Source: Ruegeria sp. THAF33 (GTDB lineage: Bacteria > Pseudomonadota > Alphaproteobacteria > Rhodobacterales > Rhodobacteraceae). Taken from it: DNA of 64,000 nt. Location of the stretch: positions 432,501-496,500 of the forward strand of contig NZ_CP045384.1 of the NCBI RefSeq assembly GCF_009363615.1, given 5' to 3'. Under the pieces are notes generated by a model that made no database searches, was not told the origin of the DNA, and worked only from the letters and a program-made list of their open reading frames with translations. Numbering within the stretch: position 1 is the first letter of the stretch; every line of letters begins with the position of its first letter. Below are positions 54,976-62,307 of this stretch, in pieces. A program made the position numbers and the translations under genes.

Positions 54976-55389
54976 ATGTTCAAACATATCATGTTGCCGG
55001 TTGACCGGCATCTACCGCCCGAAGTTCGCAAAGCAGCCGATGTTGCCGGGCAGATTGCAAAGTGGCAGGGCGCCAAAATCACTCTGGTCAGCGTCACCGG
55101 GGCCCATATGGGTGAATCCTCGGAAACCGAGGCCGAGATCGACAAGGAATTGGCGGGGTTCACCGAACAGTTGGCCGCAGAAAGTGGATCAGACGTTTCG
55201 ATGCGCAAAATCCACTCGGTCGACGTTGCCGCTGAGGTGGACAGCGATCTGACCCGCGCGGCCGAGGAGATCGGCGCAGATCTGGTCATTGTCGGCACCC
55301 ACGCGCCCCGGATCACCGACTATATTTTTTCCAGCCACGCCGGTTATCTGGCGAAACACGCCAGCATGTCAGTCTTTGTGGTGCGCTAG
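54976..55389 (+). CDS. Universal stress protein (UspA family)
   Basis: A 137-aa Usp-domain protein. The first strand FKHIMLPVDRHLP lacks the usual D-G/S pair, and the C-terminal loop DLVIVGTHAPRITDYIFSSHAGYLAKHASMSVFVVR has the conserved VVGTH-like part, with weakened glycine pattern for ATP. The ATG at 54976 has GGAGGAG just upstream. Stop codon overlaps the convergent ArsR stop (CTAG). Confidence 0.9.
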   Translation: MFKHIMLPVDRHLPPEVRKAADVAGQIAKWQGAKITLVSVTGAHMGESSETEAEIDKELAGFTEQLAAESGSDVSMRKIHSVDVAAEVDSDLTRAAEEIGADLVIVGTHAPRITDYIFSSHAGYLAKHASMSVFVVR

Positions 55390-55721
55390 GCCTCGCCCGA
55401 CTTTGGCAGTTCAGTTTCCAGAAACCGTTCGAACGCGTCCAGATTGACGGGCTCGAATTGTCCGAATCCCTGCATCCAGACCGAAGCGGCGCGCAAGGCG
55501 TCGGGTTCCAGCTTGCACCATTTTACCCGCCCGCGTTTTTCCTGACTGATCAGACCGGCCTTGGTCAGTATGACCAGGTGTTTGGAGATCGCCGCCAACG
55601 ACATCTCGAACGGTTCGGCCACATCCGTCACCGCCATGTCATCCTCCAGCAGCATCGCCAGAATGGCGCGGCGGGTGGGGTCGGCGAGGGCTGCAAAGAC
55701 GGTGTCGAGATCGTTGGACAT
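55386..55721 (-). CDS. ArsR family transcriptional regulator
   Basis: A 111-aa winged-helix protein: DLDTVFAALADPTRRAILAMLLEDDMAVTDVAEPFEMSLAAISKHLVILTKAGLISQEKRGR. It belongs to the SdpR-like ArsR group without metal cysteines. The ATG at 55721 lies 32 bases downstream of a perfect palindrome that is the probable autoregulatory site. No target gene is adjacent. Confidence 0.88.
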   Translation of the reverse strand: MSNDLDTVFAALADPTRRAILAMLLEDDMAVTDVAEPFEMSLAAISKHLVILTKAGLISQEKRGRVKWCKLEPDALRAASVWMQGFGQFEPVNLDAFERFLETELPKSGEA

Positions 55722-55752
55722 GAGTCCGCTCAACCATAGCCGCCGGGATTGG

Positions 55753-55768
55753 TCAACCATTTGGTTGA
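55753..55768. promoter_or_regulatory. Perfect palindrome, candidate ArsR operator
   Basis: TCAACCATTTGGTTGA is a perfect 16-base palindrome with a four-base centre, 32 bases upstream of the ArsR start. This form is typical of operators of ArsR proteins of the SdpR-like group, so autoregulation is likely. Confidence 0.65.
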
Positions 55769-55952
55769 ATATGCGGATTCTGGGCTTTGGCGGCACAACG
55801 GTGGCCCTCGAAACTAATGACACGCCCTGTGACTTCTGAAAATCATAAAATTTTCAATGCTTTAGGCTGCGTCAATGAGGGCATTCAAGGTCGTTGACTC
55901 TGCGCGCTTCGCGCCTTAGCACCATGCCCAAGATTGTACGAGGGAAACGCCC

Positions 55953-56285
55953 GTGACCGATGATGACCAAAAGCAGCGTATGGCGCAGCTTGAGGCCAAG
56001 ATCGAAGCGGCGAAAAAGGCCAAAGCGCCAAAGCCTCGTGCGGATGCTGACGTGTCCGGTGGTGAGCTTGCCTGGCGGATGGTCATCGAAATGGTATCCG
56101 GTCTGGGGATCGGATTTGGCATCGGATACGGGCTGGACAGCCTGCTCGGGACGATCCCGATCTTTCTGGTGCTGTTTACATTGCTGGGCCTTGTCGCGGG
56201 CGTGAAGGTTATGCTCCGCAGCGCGAAAGAGGTTCAAGAGAAACAAACGGCGGCAACGGCTGCCGAGAAGGACGAGAGGGACTGA
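55953..56285 (+). CDS. atpI: ATP synthase protein I
   Basis: A 110-aa protein with two membrane helices (about 44-63 and 67-89) after a basic, helical N terminus. [28 protein letters not shown] is the AtpI pattern. It assists assembly of the c-ring or Mg2+ supply. Start is GTG (55953). It is 2 bases from atpB, the first gene of the F0 operon. Confidence 0.92.
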   Translation: MTDDDQKQRMAQLEAKIEAAKKAKAPKPRADADVSGGELAWRMVIEMVSGLGIGFGIGYGLDSLLGTIPIFLVLFTLLGLVAGVKVMLRSAKEVQEKQTAATAAEKDERD

Positions 56286-56287
56286 AC

Positions 56288-57046
56288 GTGGCAACCGAGA
56301 CCACCGCAGCAGAAGGCAGCAGCCTGGTATTCCACCCGATGGATCAGTTCATTGTCAAGCCGCTGTTCGGCGACGGTGCAGTAGGCATGTTCACGGTCAC
56401 CAACGTGACCCTGTGGTTGTTCTTTGCAGTGCTGGCCATAATCGCTCTGCTGGTACTGCCCACCTCGAAACGCGCCATCGTTCCGACCCGTATGCAGTCG
56501 GTGGCCGAGCTGGCCTATGGCTTCATCTACAAGATGCTGGAAGACATCTGCGGCAAGGAAGGCGTGAAATACTTCCCCTATGTCATGACCCTGTTCATGT
56601 TCATCGTCTGCGCGAACTTCCTGGGGCTGATCCCGACCTCGTTCACCACCACGTCGCATTTTGCCGTGACCATCCCGCTGGCGCTGGCCGTGTTCCTGAC
56701 CGTGACCGTGCTGGGTTTCGTGAAAAACGGCGCCGCATTCCTGGGTCTGTTCTGGGTCTCCAGCGCGCCTCTGGCGCTGCGCCCGATCCTGGCGATCATC
56801 GAGCTGATCTCGTACTTCGTGCGCCCGGTCAGCCACTCCATTCGTCTTGCCGGCAACGTCATGGCTGGCCACGCGGTTATCAAGGTTTTCGCGGGCTTCG
56901 CCGCGATTGCCGTGATCTCGCCCGTGTCGGTTCTGGCGATCACCGCTATGTATGGTCTTGAGGTCCTGGTGGCCTTCATTCAGGCCTACGTATTCACCAT
57001 TCTGACCTGTGTTTATCTGAAAGATGCGCTGCATCCTTCGCACTAA
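56288..57046 (+). CDS. atpB: ATP synthase subunit a
   Basis: A 252-aa membrane subunit of F0. [30 protein letters not shown] and [22 protein letters not shown] contain the essential Arg facing the c-ring. Starts with GTG. The c, b' and b genes follow. Confidence 0.97.
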   Translation: MATETTAAEGSSLVFHPMDQFIVKPLFGDGAVGMFTVTNVTLWLFFAVLAIIALLVLPTSKRAIVPTRMQSVAELAYGFIYKMLEDICGKEGVKYFPYVMTLFMFIVCANFLGLIPTSFTTTSHFAVTIPLALAVFLTVTVLGFVKNGAAFLGLFWVSSAPLALRPILAIIELISYFVRPVSHSIRLAGNVMAGHAVIKVFAGFAAIAVISPVSVLAITAMYGLEVLVAFIQAYVFTILTCVYLKDALHPSH

Positions 57047-57094
57047 GGTCCGATACCCCAACATCGAAACTTCCAATTCGTAAGGAGATACATC

Positions 57095-57319
57095 ATGGAA
57101 GGCGATCTCGCACACATCGGCGCAGGCCTGGCAGCAATCGGTTCCGGCGCAGCCGCAATCGGGGTGGGCAACGTAGCAGGCAACTTCCTGGCCGGCGCCC
57201 TTCGCAACCCTTCGGCGGCTGCTTCGCAGACCGCAACCCTCTTCATCGGTATCGCGTTCGCAGAAGCCCTGGGGATCTTTGCATTCCTGGTCTCGCTGCT
57301 GCTGATGTTCGCCGTATAA
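57095..57319 (+). CDS. atpE: ATP synthase subunit c
   Basis: A 74-aa two-helix proteolipid. [24 protein letters not shown] has the glycine-rich first helix, RNPSAA the loop, and [13 protein letters not shown] the proton-binding Glu (about 58). AAGGAG before the ATG. Confidence 0.97.
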   Translation: MEGDLAHIGAGLAAIGSGAAAIGVGNVAGNFLAGALRNPSAAASQTATLFIGIAFAEALGIFAFLVSLLLMFAV

Positions 57320-57405
57320 TCTGCGGAACCTGATCCTTACGCGCAGGTGGGTCCAAGCCATAGCGGCCCACCTGTTGTAAAGACAAGTTTCCGACGGAGG
57401 ATATC

Positions 57406-57957
57406 ATGGCGACTGAACCCCTTACAAAAGAGGTAGCTGGCTCGTGCGTCGACTCCTATGGCTCTGCCATCGGGATGCCACAGCTCTGCTTCGATTGGTT
57501 CCCCAACCAGATTTTCTGGCTGGTCATTACGCTGGTCGTCATCTTTCTGGTCCTGTCCCGCGTGGCCCTGCCGCGCATCGCGGCAATCCTGGCTGAACGT
57601 CAGGGGACCATTACAAATGACCTGGCTGCGGCCGAAGATCTGAAGGCCAAGGCGGTCGAGGCCGAAGAGGCCTATAACAAGGCGCTGGCCGATGCCCGTG
57701 CCGAAGCGCAGCGTATCGCTGCCGAAGCACGCGCTGAAATTCAGGCTGGACTGGATGACGCGATTGCCAAGGCGGATGCGGAAATCGCTGCCAAGGCGGC
57801 TGAATCGGAAAAGGCAATCGCCGAAATCCGTGCCGGTGCGCTGGATAGCATTCAAGTGGTTGCCAAGGATACGGCGGCTGAACTGGTCACCGCACTGGGC
57901 GGCGAGGCAGATGCCAAAGCCATCGACAGTGCAGTAGACGCACAGACGAAAGGATAA
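57406..57957 (+). CDS. atpF2: ATP synthase subunit b' (second b-type subunit)
   Basis: A 183-aa b-type stator with one membrane helix (about 32-52) and a long coiled coil of Ala, Glu and Lys. It precedes the second b gene by 5 bases. Two distinct b subunits are typical of photosynthetic and related alphaproteobacteria. The N-terminal part is longer than that of b, with two cysteines (SCVDSYG, QLCFDW). Confidence 0.92.
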   Translation: MATEPLTKEVAGSCVDSYGSAIGMPQLCFDWFPNQIFWLVITLVVIFLVLSRVALPRIAAILAERQGTITNDLAAAEDLKAKAVEAEEAYNKALADARAEAQRIAAEARAEIQAGLDDAIAKADAEIAAKAAESEKAIAEIRAGALDSIQVVAKDTAAELVTALGGEADAKAIDSAVDAQTKG

Positions 57958-57962
57958 GTGAC

Positions 57963-58523
57963 ATGCGGAACACTCTTGCCCTTATCCTGACCGTTGGTGC
58001 CGCCAGCCCCGCGCTGGCTGCAAGCGGCCCGTTCTTTTCGCTTGGCAATACCGACTTTGTCGTCCTTCTGGGCTTCATCGTCTTCATCGCGGTCCTGTTC
58101 TACTTCAAGGTCCCCGGTATGATCGGTGGCGCGCTGGACAAACGTGCCGAAGGCATCAAATCCGAACTTGACGAAGCCCGTGCTCTGCATGAAGAAGCCC
58201 GCAGTTTGCTGGCCTCGTACGAGCGCAAGCAGCGTGAAGTTCAGGGGCAGGCCGATGCGATCGTCGCGGCAGCGAAGGAAGACGCGGCCTTGGCGGCAGA
58301 ACAGGCGAAAGCTGACTTGGAAAAGTCGATCGAGCGTCGTCTGGCCGCAGCTCAGGACCAGATCGCTTCGGCCGAAGCGTCTGCACTGAAGGAAGTGCGT
58401 GATCAGGCCGTATCGGTTGCGGTTTCGGCGGCCAGCTCAGTTCTGGCAAAGCAAATGACCGCAGCGCAGGCCAACAAGCTGATCGACGCATCGATTGCAG
58501 ATGTGGATGCAAAGCTGCACTGA
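57963..58523 (+). CDS. atpF: ATP synthase subunit b
   Basis: A 186-aa b subunit. It has a hydrophobic N-terminal segment ([15 protein letters not shown], similar to a signal peptide) and a membrane helix ([23 protein letters not shown], about 33-55), then a coiled coil (about 60-170). It is the last gene of the F0 operon; a hairpin terminator follows. Confidence 0.95.
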   Translation: MRNTLALILTVGAASPALAASGPFFSLGNTDFVVLLGFIVFIAVLFYFKVPGMIGGALDKRAEGIKSELDEARALHEEARSLLASYERKQREVQGQADAIVAAAKEDAALAAEQAKADLEKSIERRLAAAQDQIASAEASALKEVRDQAVSVAVSAASSVLAKQMTAAQANKLIDASIADVDAKLH

Positions 58524-58554
58524 CGGGTGACCCCGACAGACACGTGATACAGAC

Positions 58555-58591
58555 GACCCGAGAGCTTTTGGCTGTCGGGTCTTTTGTTTTT
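58555..58591 (+). terminator. Rho-independent terminator of ATP synthase F0 operon
   Basis: GACCCGAGAGC (58555-58565) pairs with GCTGTCGGGTC (58571-58581), with one mismatch and a TTTTG loop, followed by TTTTGTTTTT. It lies 31 bases after atpF. Confidence 0.85.
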
Positions 58592-58703
58592 GCCATGCTT
58601 CTGTTTCTGTTGTTTCAAACACTCCGAATCCTACGACCTGCCGGGGATCAGGTTGATAGGAGCGCCCTGATGGGGGCGTGAAAACAACAGGGAAAGACAG
58701 GCG

Positions 58704-59558
58704 GTGTCAGGCAACGCAGTTTCGATGAATATTGTCGGCGTCGTTCGAAATGGCGGGTCGGCGCTGATCGACACGATCAACAGAATCGAAAACCTGTCTG
58801 CGCAGTTGCACCGGTTCACCGTCACCATTGCCACGAACGACAACACGGACGGTACGGATCAAGTGTTGTCCGACTATGCGGGTCAAAGCCGGCATGTCGA
58901 TATCCTGCGACTGGATGGTCTTGCGTCAGAATTGCCAAACCGGGTCGAGCGTATCACGGCGGCCAGAAATGCAGTTCTCAAAAAACTCGAGGATCAGGAC
59001 ACGGACCTGGAGTTGACGCTGGTGTTGGATCTGGATGGTCCGAATACCTGCCTGGATGCCCAGGCGGTTCTGACAGCAGCGCAGCGGGTCGCCCCGTTGT
59101 GGGAGGGTGTTTTCGCCAACCCAAAACCAGCATATGACGATATCTACGCTTTGCGTTGTTCGGGTTGGTGTGATGAAGACGTGTGGCAACGCATTCAAAG
59201 CACGCGCAGGCCGCTGTTCGGGCGTCGCAAGTGGCGCCGGTCTGTCATGAAGTCCGCTGTTTTTGACCGCCAGTTCCACATTCCTGCCGATACGCCCCTG
59301 ATCCCGGTCGACAGCGCATTCGGCGGCGCCGGTTTGTATAAATCCCGCGCGTTGCGAGGGTTGCGCTATTCTTGCCGGGACGAAAAAGGCCAACAGGTGT
59401 GCGAACATGTAATGCTGCACAAACGTCTGAGAGATCGCGGCGCAAGGCTGTTCATCGACCCGGCGCTGACGACACTGGCCGCGGAGAACCGAATGGGAGA
59501 AGGCAGCGGCGCGCCGTTCCCCCGACATCTGCTGCCAGCCGCGTCAGGCGCTGCCTAG
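58704..59558 (+). CDS. Glycosyltransferase-like protein
   Basis: A 284-aa protein of GT-A fold. N-terminal MNIVGVVRNGG and ERITAARNAVLKKLED (about 73-90) resemble the sugar-nucleotide part, LVLDLDGPNT contains the DxD metal site (about 107-115), and ANPKPAYDDIYALR (about 137-150) is a family marker. The pattern is near that of the mannosyltransferase CAP59 group. It starts with GTG at 58704; ATG at 58725 is an alternative. It is on its own, so the acceptor is not known. Confidence 0.72.
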   Translation: MSGNAVSMNIVGVVRNGGSALIDTINRIENLSAQLHRFTVTIATNDNTDGTDQVLSDYAGQSRHVDILRLDGLASELPNRVERITAARNAVLKKLEDQDTDLELTLVLDLDGPNTCLDAQAVLTAAQRVAPLWEGVFANPKPAYDDIYALRCSGWCDEDVWQRIQSTRRPLFGRRKWRRSVMKSAVFDRQFHIPADTPLIPVDSAFGGAGLYKSRALRGLRYSCRDEKGQQVCEHVMLHKRLRDRGARLFIDPALTTLAAENRMGEGSGAPFPRHLLPAASGAA

Positions 59559-59600
59559 TCCCGGCCTTGCCCTGCCAAGTCTGCAAAATCCGGACCGCGC

Positions 59601-60371
59601 TCAGCCCCGCCCGGTTTCGTGTTGCAGCCTTTGTTGCGCAATAGCTTCGTTCCGATCGGCCTTTTGCTGGTCCGCCATGCAGCGTTCCACAAAATCCAAA
59701 TGGCGTTCGATTGCATTTCGGGCGGCCAAGGGATCACGCTCTTGCAGCGCCGCATTGATGGCGCGGTGCTGATCCAGGATGGCCTCGCGGGTGGCGCGCT
59801 GACGGAACATGGTCTGACGGTTGTAGAACACCCCCTGCACCAGAAGGTCATACATCGAGCGCATCATGTGCAGCATCACCACATTGTGGCTGGCTTCGAT
59901 GATGGCCATGTGGAACTCGGCGTCCAGCTGCGCCTCGTCATTCGCAGCGTTTCGGTTATGGGCCGCCTGCATCTTGTCAAAGATCGCCTGAACGACCTTC
60001 AGGTCGCTGTCTGACCCTAGGCGCGCGGCCCGTTCCGCCGCCAACCCTTCCATGTCACGGCGAAAGGACAGGTAATCGAATACGGCTTCTTCATGGCTGC
60101 CGAACAGACGGATCAGTGCCGGGGAAAAGGCAGAGCCCAGAACCTCGGCCACATAGATCCCGGATCCGGCCTTCGCGGTCAAAAGCCCCTGTTCCTGAAG
60201 GTCGGAAATCGCATCTCGCAGGGACGGGCGCGAAACGCCCATGCGCTCTGCCAACTCCCGCTCGGATGGCAGGCGCTCGCCGGGGCGCAGGATGCCTCGC
60301 AGGATCAAAAGCTCGATCTGGCGAACGACTGCGAGCGACAGCTTTTCCGTCTGAACTTTGTGAAATGGCAT
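59601..60371 (-). CDS. GntR (FadR subfamily) transcriptional regulator
   Basis: A 256-aa protein with N-terminal winged helix (RGILRPGERLPSERELAERMGVSRPSLRDAISDLQEQGLLTAKAGSGIYV, about 25-75) and a C-terminal FCD effector domain with metal-binding histidines (DAEFHMAII, HRAIN, ERHLDF). It is divergent from an aminotransferase, with two matching inverted repeats in the gap. Its closest types respond to carboxylates or amino acids. Confidence 0.93.
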   Translation of the reverse strand: MPFHKVQTEKLSLAVVRQIELLILRGILRPGERLPSERELAERMGVSRPSLRDAISDLQEQGLLTAKAGSGIYVAEVLGSAFSPALIRLFGSHEEAVFDYLSFRRDMEGLAAERAARLGSDSDLKVVQAIFDKMQAAHNRNAANDEAQLDAEFHMAIIEASHNVVMLHMMRSMYDLLVQGVFYNRQTMFRQRATREAILDQHRAINAALQERDPLAARNAIERHLDFVERCMADQQKADRNEAIAQQRLQHETGRG

Positions 60372-60386
60372 CTCATCTTCCGAAAT

Positions 60387-60471
60387 TGGTCAATTCATTT
60401 GACCATGGACGTCGGTGCTGTTCAAGAATCCCCGGTCGCATCCATTGAATAATTAGGTCAGTAATATTGAC
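60387..60471. promoter_or_regulatory. Two candidate GntR operators between gntR and aminotransferase
   Basis: Site 1 is a perfect 7-5-7 dyad TGGTCAA-TTCAT-TTGACCA (60387-60405). Site 2 is GTCA-N7-TGAC (60457-60471). Site 1 contains the same GTCA-N7-TGAC core. Two sites sharing one core in a 150-base divergent gap suggest control of both genes by the GntR protein. Confidence 0.65.
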
Positions 60472-60521
60472 TTTAATGGTGGGGAGCTTAGGCTGCGCCG
60501 AATTGAGATCGGAGGAGCCTC

Positions 60522-61715
60522 ATGTCCCAACACCCTTTGTTTGCCACCCGGGCCTCGCGAATGAAAGCGTCAGAGATTCGCGAATTGCTGAAGCTGCTTG
60601 ACCAACCCGGCATCATTTCCTTTGCCGGTGGGATTCCTGATCCCGCACTGTTTCCCGCCGATGCGTTTGCTCAGGCGTTTCAGCAGGCCCTGGGGCCGGA
60701 TTTGCAAGCGCAGGCGCTGCAATATTCGGTCAGCGAAGGCTATGTCCCATTGCGGCAGTGGCTGGCGCAGCACATGCGCGAAATCGGAGTGGCCTGTGAC
60801 ATCGACAACATCCTGATCACCTCGGGGTCACAGCAGGCGCTGGACTATCTGGGCAAGCTGTTCCTGTCCCCCGGTGACACGGCCCTGGTCGGGTGGCCCA
60901 CTTATCTGGGCGCGCTGGCTGCATTCAACGCCTACGAGCCACGCTTTGACCGGCTCAATGGCAATCAGGGGGCCAAGGAATACAAGGCCGCAACGGGCGC
61001 AGGCGCAGTGAAATTTGCCTATCTGTCGGCGGATTTTGCGAACCCGACGGGAGAAACCGTGGACTTGCAGGGCAGAGATGCTCTGCTGGATCTGGCCGAG
61101 GAACTGGATTGCGCGTTGATAGAGGACGGAGCCTATCAGGCTCTGCGCTATGACGGGGATCCGATCCCCCCCATACTGTCATTGGAGCAGGCGCGCAAAG
61201 GGTCAATCGAGGACTGTCGGACGATCTATTGCGGCAGTTTCTCGAAAACGCTGTCGCCGGGTTTGCGCATGGGATGGGTCGTTGCGTCCAAGCCAGTCAT
61301 TTCCCAGATGGTGCTGTTGAAACAGGCAGCCGACCTTCATTCCGCGACCATCAACCAGATGGCCGTGCATCAGGTGGCGCAGGCCTGTTTCGACACCCAT
61401 ATTCCGAAAGTACGAAACGTCTATCGCGCCCGTCGTGATGTGATGCTGAACGCGATGGAACAGCATATGCCTGGCGGGGTGGAATGGACACGTCCCGAGG
61501 GGGGAATGTTCATCTGGGTCACGTTGCCCGAGGGGATGGTTGGCTCTGACCTGCTGGCGCGTGCGCTGGACACCGTCAAAGTAGCTTTTGTTCCGGGGCA
61601 GGCGTTTTTCCCGGATGGCAGCGGGGCAAACACGATCCGTCTCAGTTTTTCGAATTCTGACGAGGCGACAATACGCGAAGGCATTCGCCGGCTGGGAGAG
61701 GTGCTGCGGGCCTGA
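60522..61715 (+). CDS. PLP-dependent aminotransferase (class I/II)
   Basis: A 397-aa fold-type I aminotransferase similar to 2-aminoadipate or valine-pyruvate types. Visible are GIPDPALFPADAF near the N terminus, ITSGSQQALDYLGKLFLSPGD (about 99-119), the cofactor Asn/Asp segments (FANPTGETV, LIEDGAYQALRY), and the PLP lysine in CGSFSKTLSPGLRMGW (about Lys246). A GGAGG-like site precedes the ATG. It is divergent from the GntR gene, which probably controls it. Substrate uncertain. Confidence 0.9.
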   Translation: MSQHPLFATRASRMKASEIRELLKLLDQPGIISFAGGIPDPALFPADAFAQAFQQALGPDLQAQALQYSVSEGYVPLRQWLAQHMREIGVACDIDNILITSGSQQALDYLGKLFLSPGDTALVGWPTYLGALAAFNAYEPRFDRLNGNQGAKEYKAATGAGAVKFAYLSADFANPTGETVDLQGRDALLDLAEELDCALIEDGAYQALRYDGDPIPPILSLEQARKGSIEDCRTIYCGSFSKTLSPGLRMGWVVASKPVISQMVLLKQAADLHSATINQMAVHQVAQACFDTHIPKVRNVYRARRDVMLNAMEQHMPGGVEWTRPEGGMFIWVTLPEGMVGSDLLARALDTVKVAFVPGQAFFPDGSGANTIRLSFSNSDEATIREGIRRLGEVLRA

Positions 61716-61741
61716 CGTCCGGAAAGGTTCTGTTAACCAAA

Positions 61742-62167
61742 ATGCTGCAACTCTGCGGCATGATCCGGTTTCTCGCACCTCTGTTGCTGGCCGCCTGCGC
61801 CGCCGGTACTCCGCATTTCCGTGACGTTCCCGCCACGCGCGTGGCTGTGAATGGCAGTGTCTTTGATGTGCGTGTGCGCGGCGACCTGGCCGAGGCTGTG
61901 CGGATCAACGTGCAATACGCCCCTCGGCTGGGCCCGGTCCGGGATCGCGCCGCTTTGGCGATGGCACAGGTTTCGGGATGTCCAATTCTGGACATGCTGG
62001 GGGATGCAGCCGTGACCGTTGGGGTTTTGGGGTGTGACCGTGATGCGGGTGAGCGGCTTTTGCTGACGGCCGTCTCGACCCCCAATTACGAATGCATCGA
62101 CTTTGGTCTTTATGAAAACGTCGGTGGGGAAAACGGGTATCAGGTCTTTGAATGCACGCCGTATTGA
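61742..62167 (+). CDS. Hypothetical lipoprotein
   Basis: A 141-aa protein with a signal sequence and lipobox LLLAAC (Cys19 from the first ATG). The mature region is beta-rich with several cysteines (SGCPILDML, VLGCDRD, YECID, ECTPY), perhaps disulfide bonded. ATG at 61760 is another start with a normal signal peptide. The 3' end lies 140 bases before smc. Family not recognised. Confidence 0.75.
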   Translation: MLQLCGMIRFLAPLLLAACAAGTPHFRDVPATRVAVNGSVFDVRVRGDLAEAVRINVQYAPRLGPVRDRAALAMAQVSGCPILDMLGDAAVTVGVLGCDRDAGERLLLTAVSTPNYECIDFGLYENVGGENGYQVFECTPY

Positions 62168-62307
62168 GATGCGCGCGTTCTTGCGTATTTCGGCAAGATG
62201 TTGTGGATAACTTGGGGTGATATCCCATATCCTGCGCAACTCCGTTGACTCAGACCCCATCCCTTGCGCAGACTTCCAATGCACAGGAATCATGGGGCAC
62301 GCAGCCA

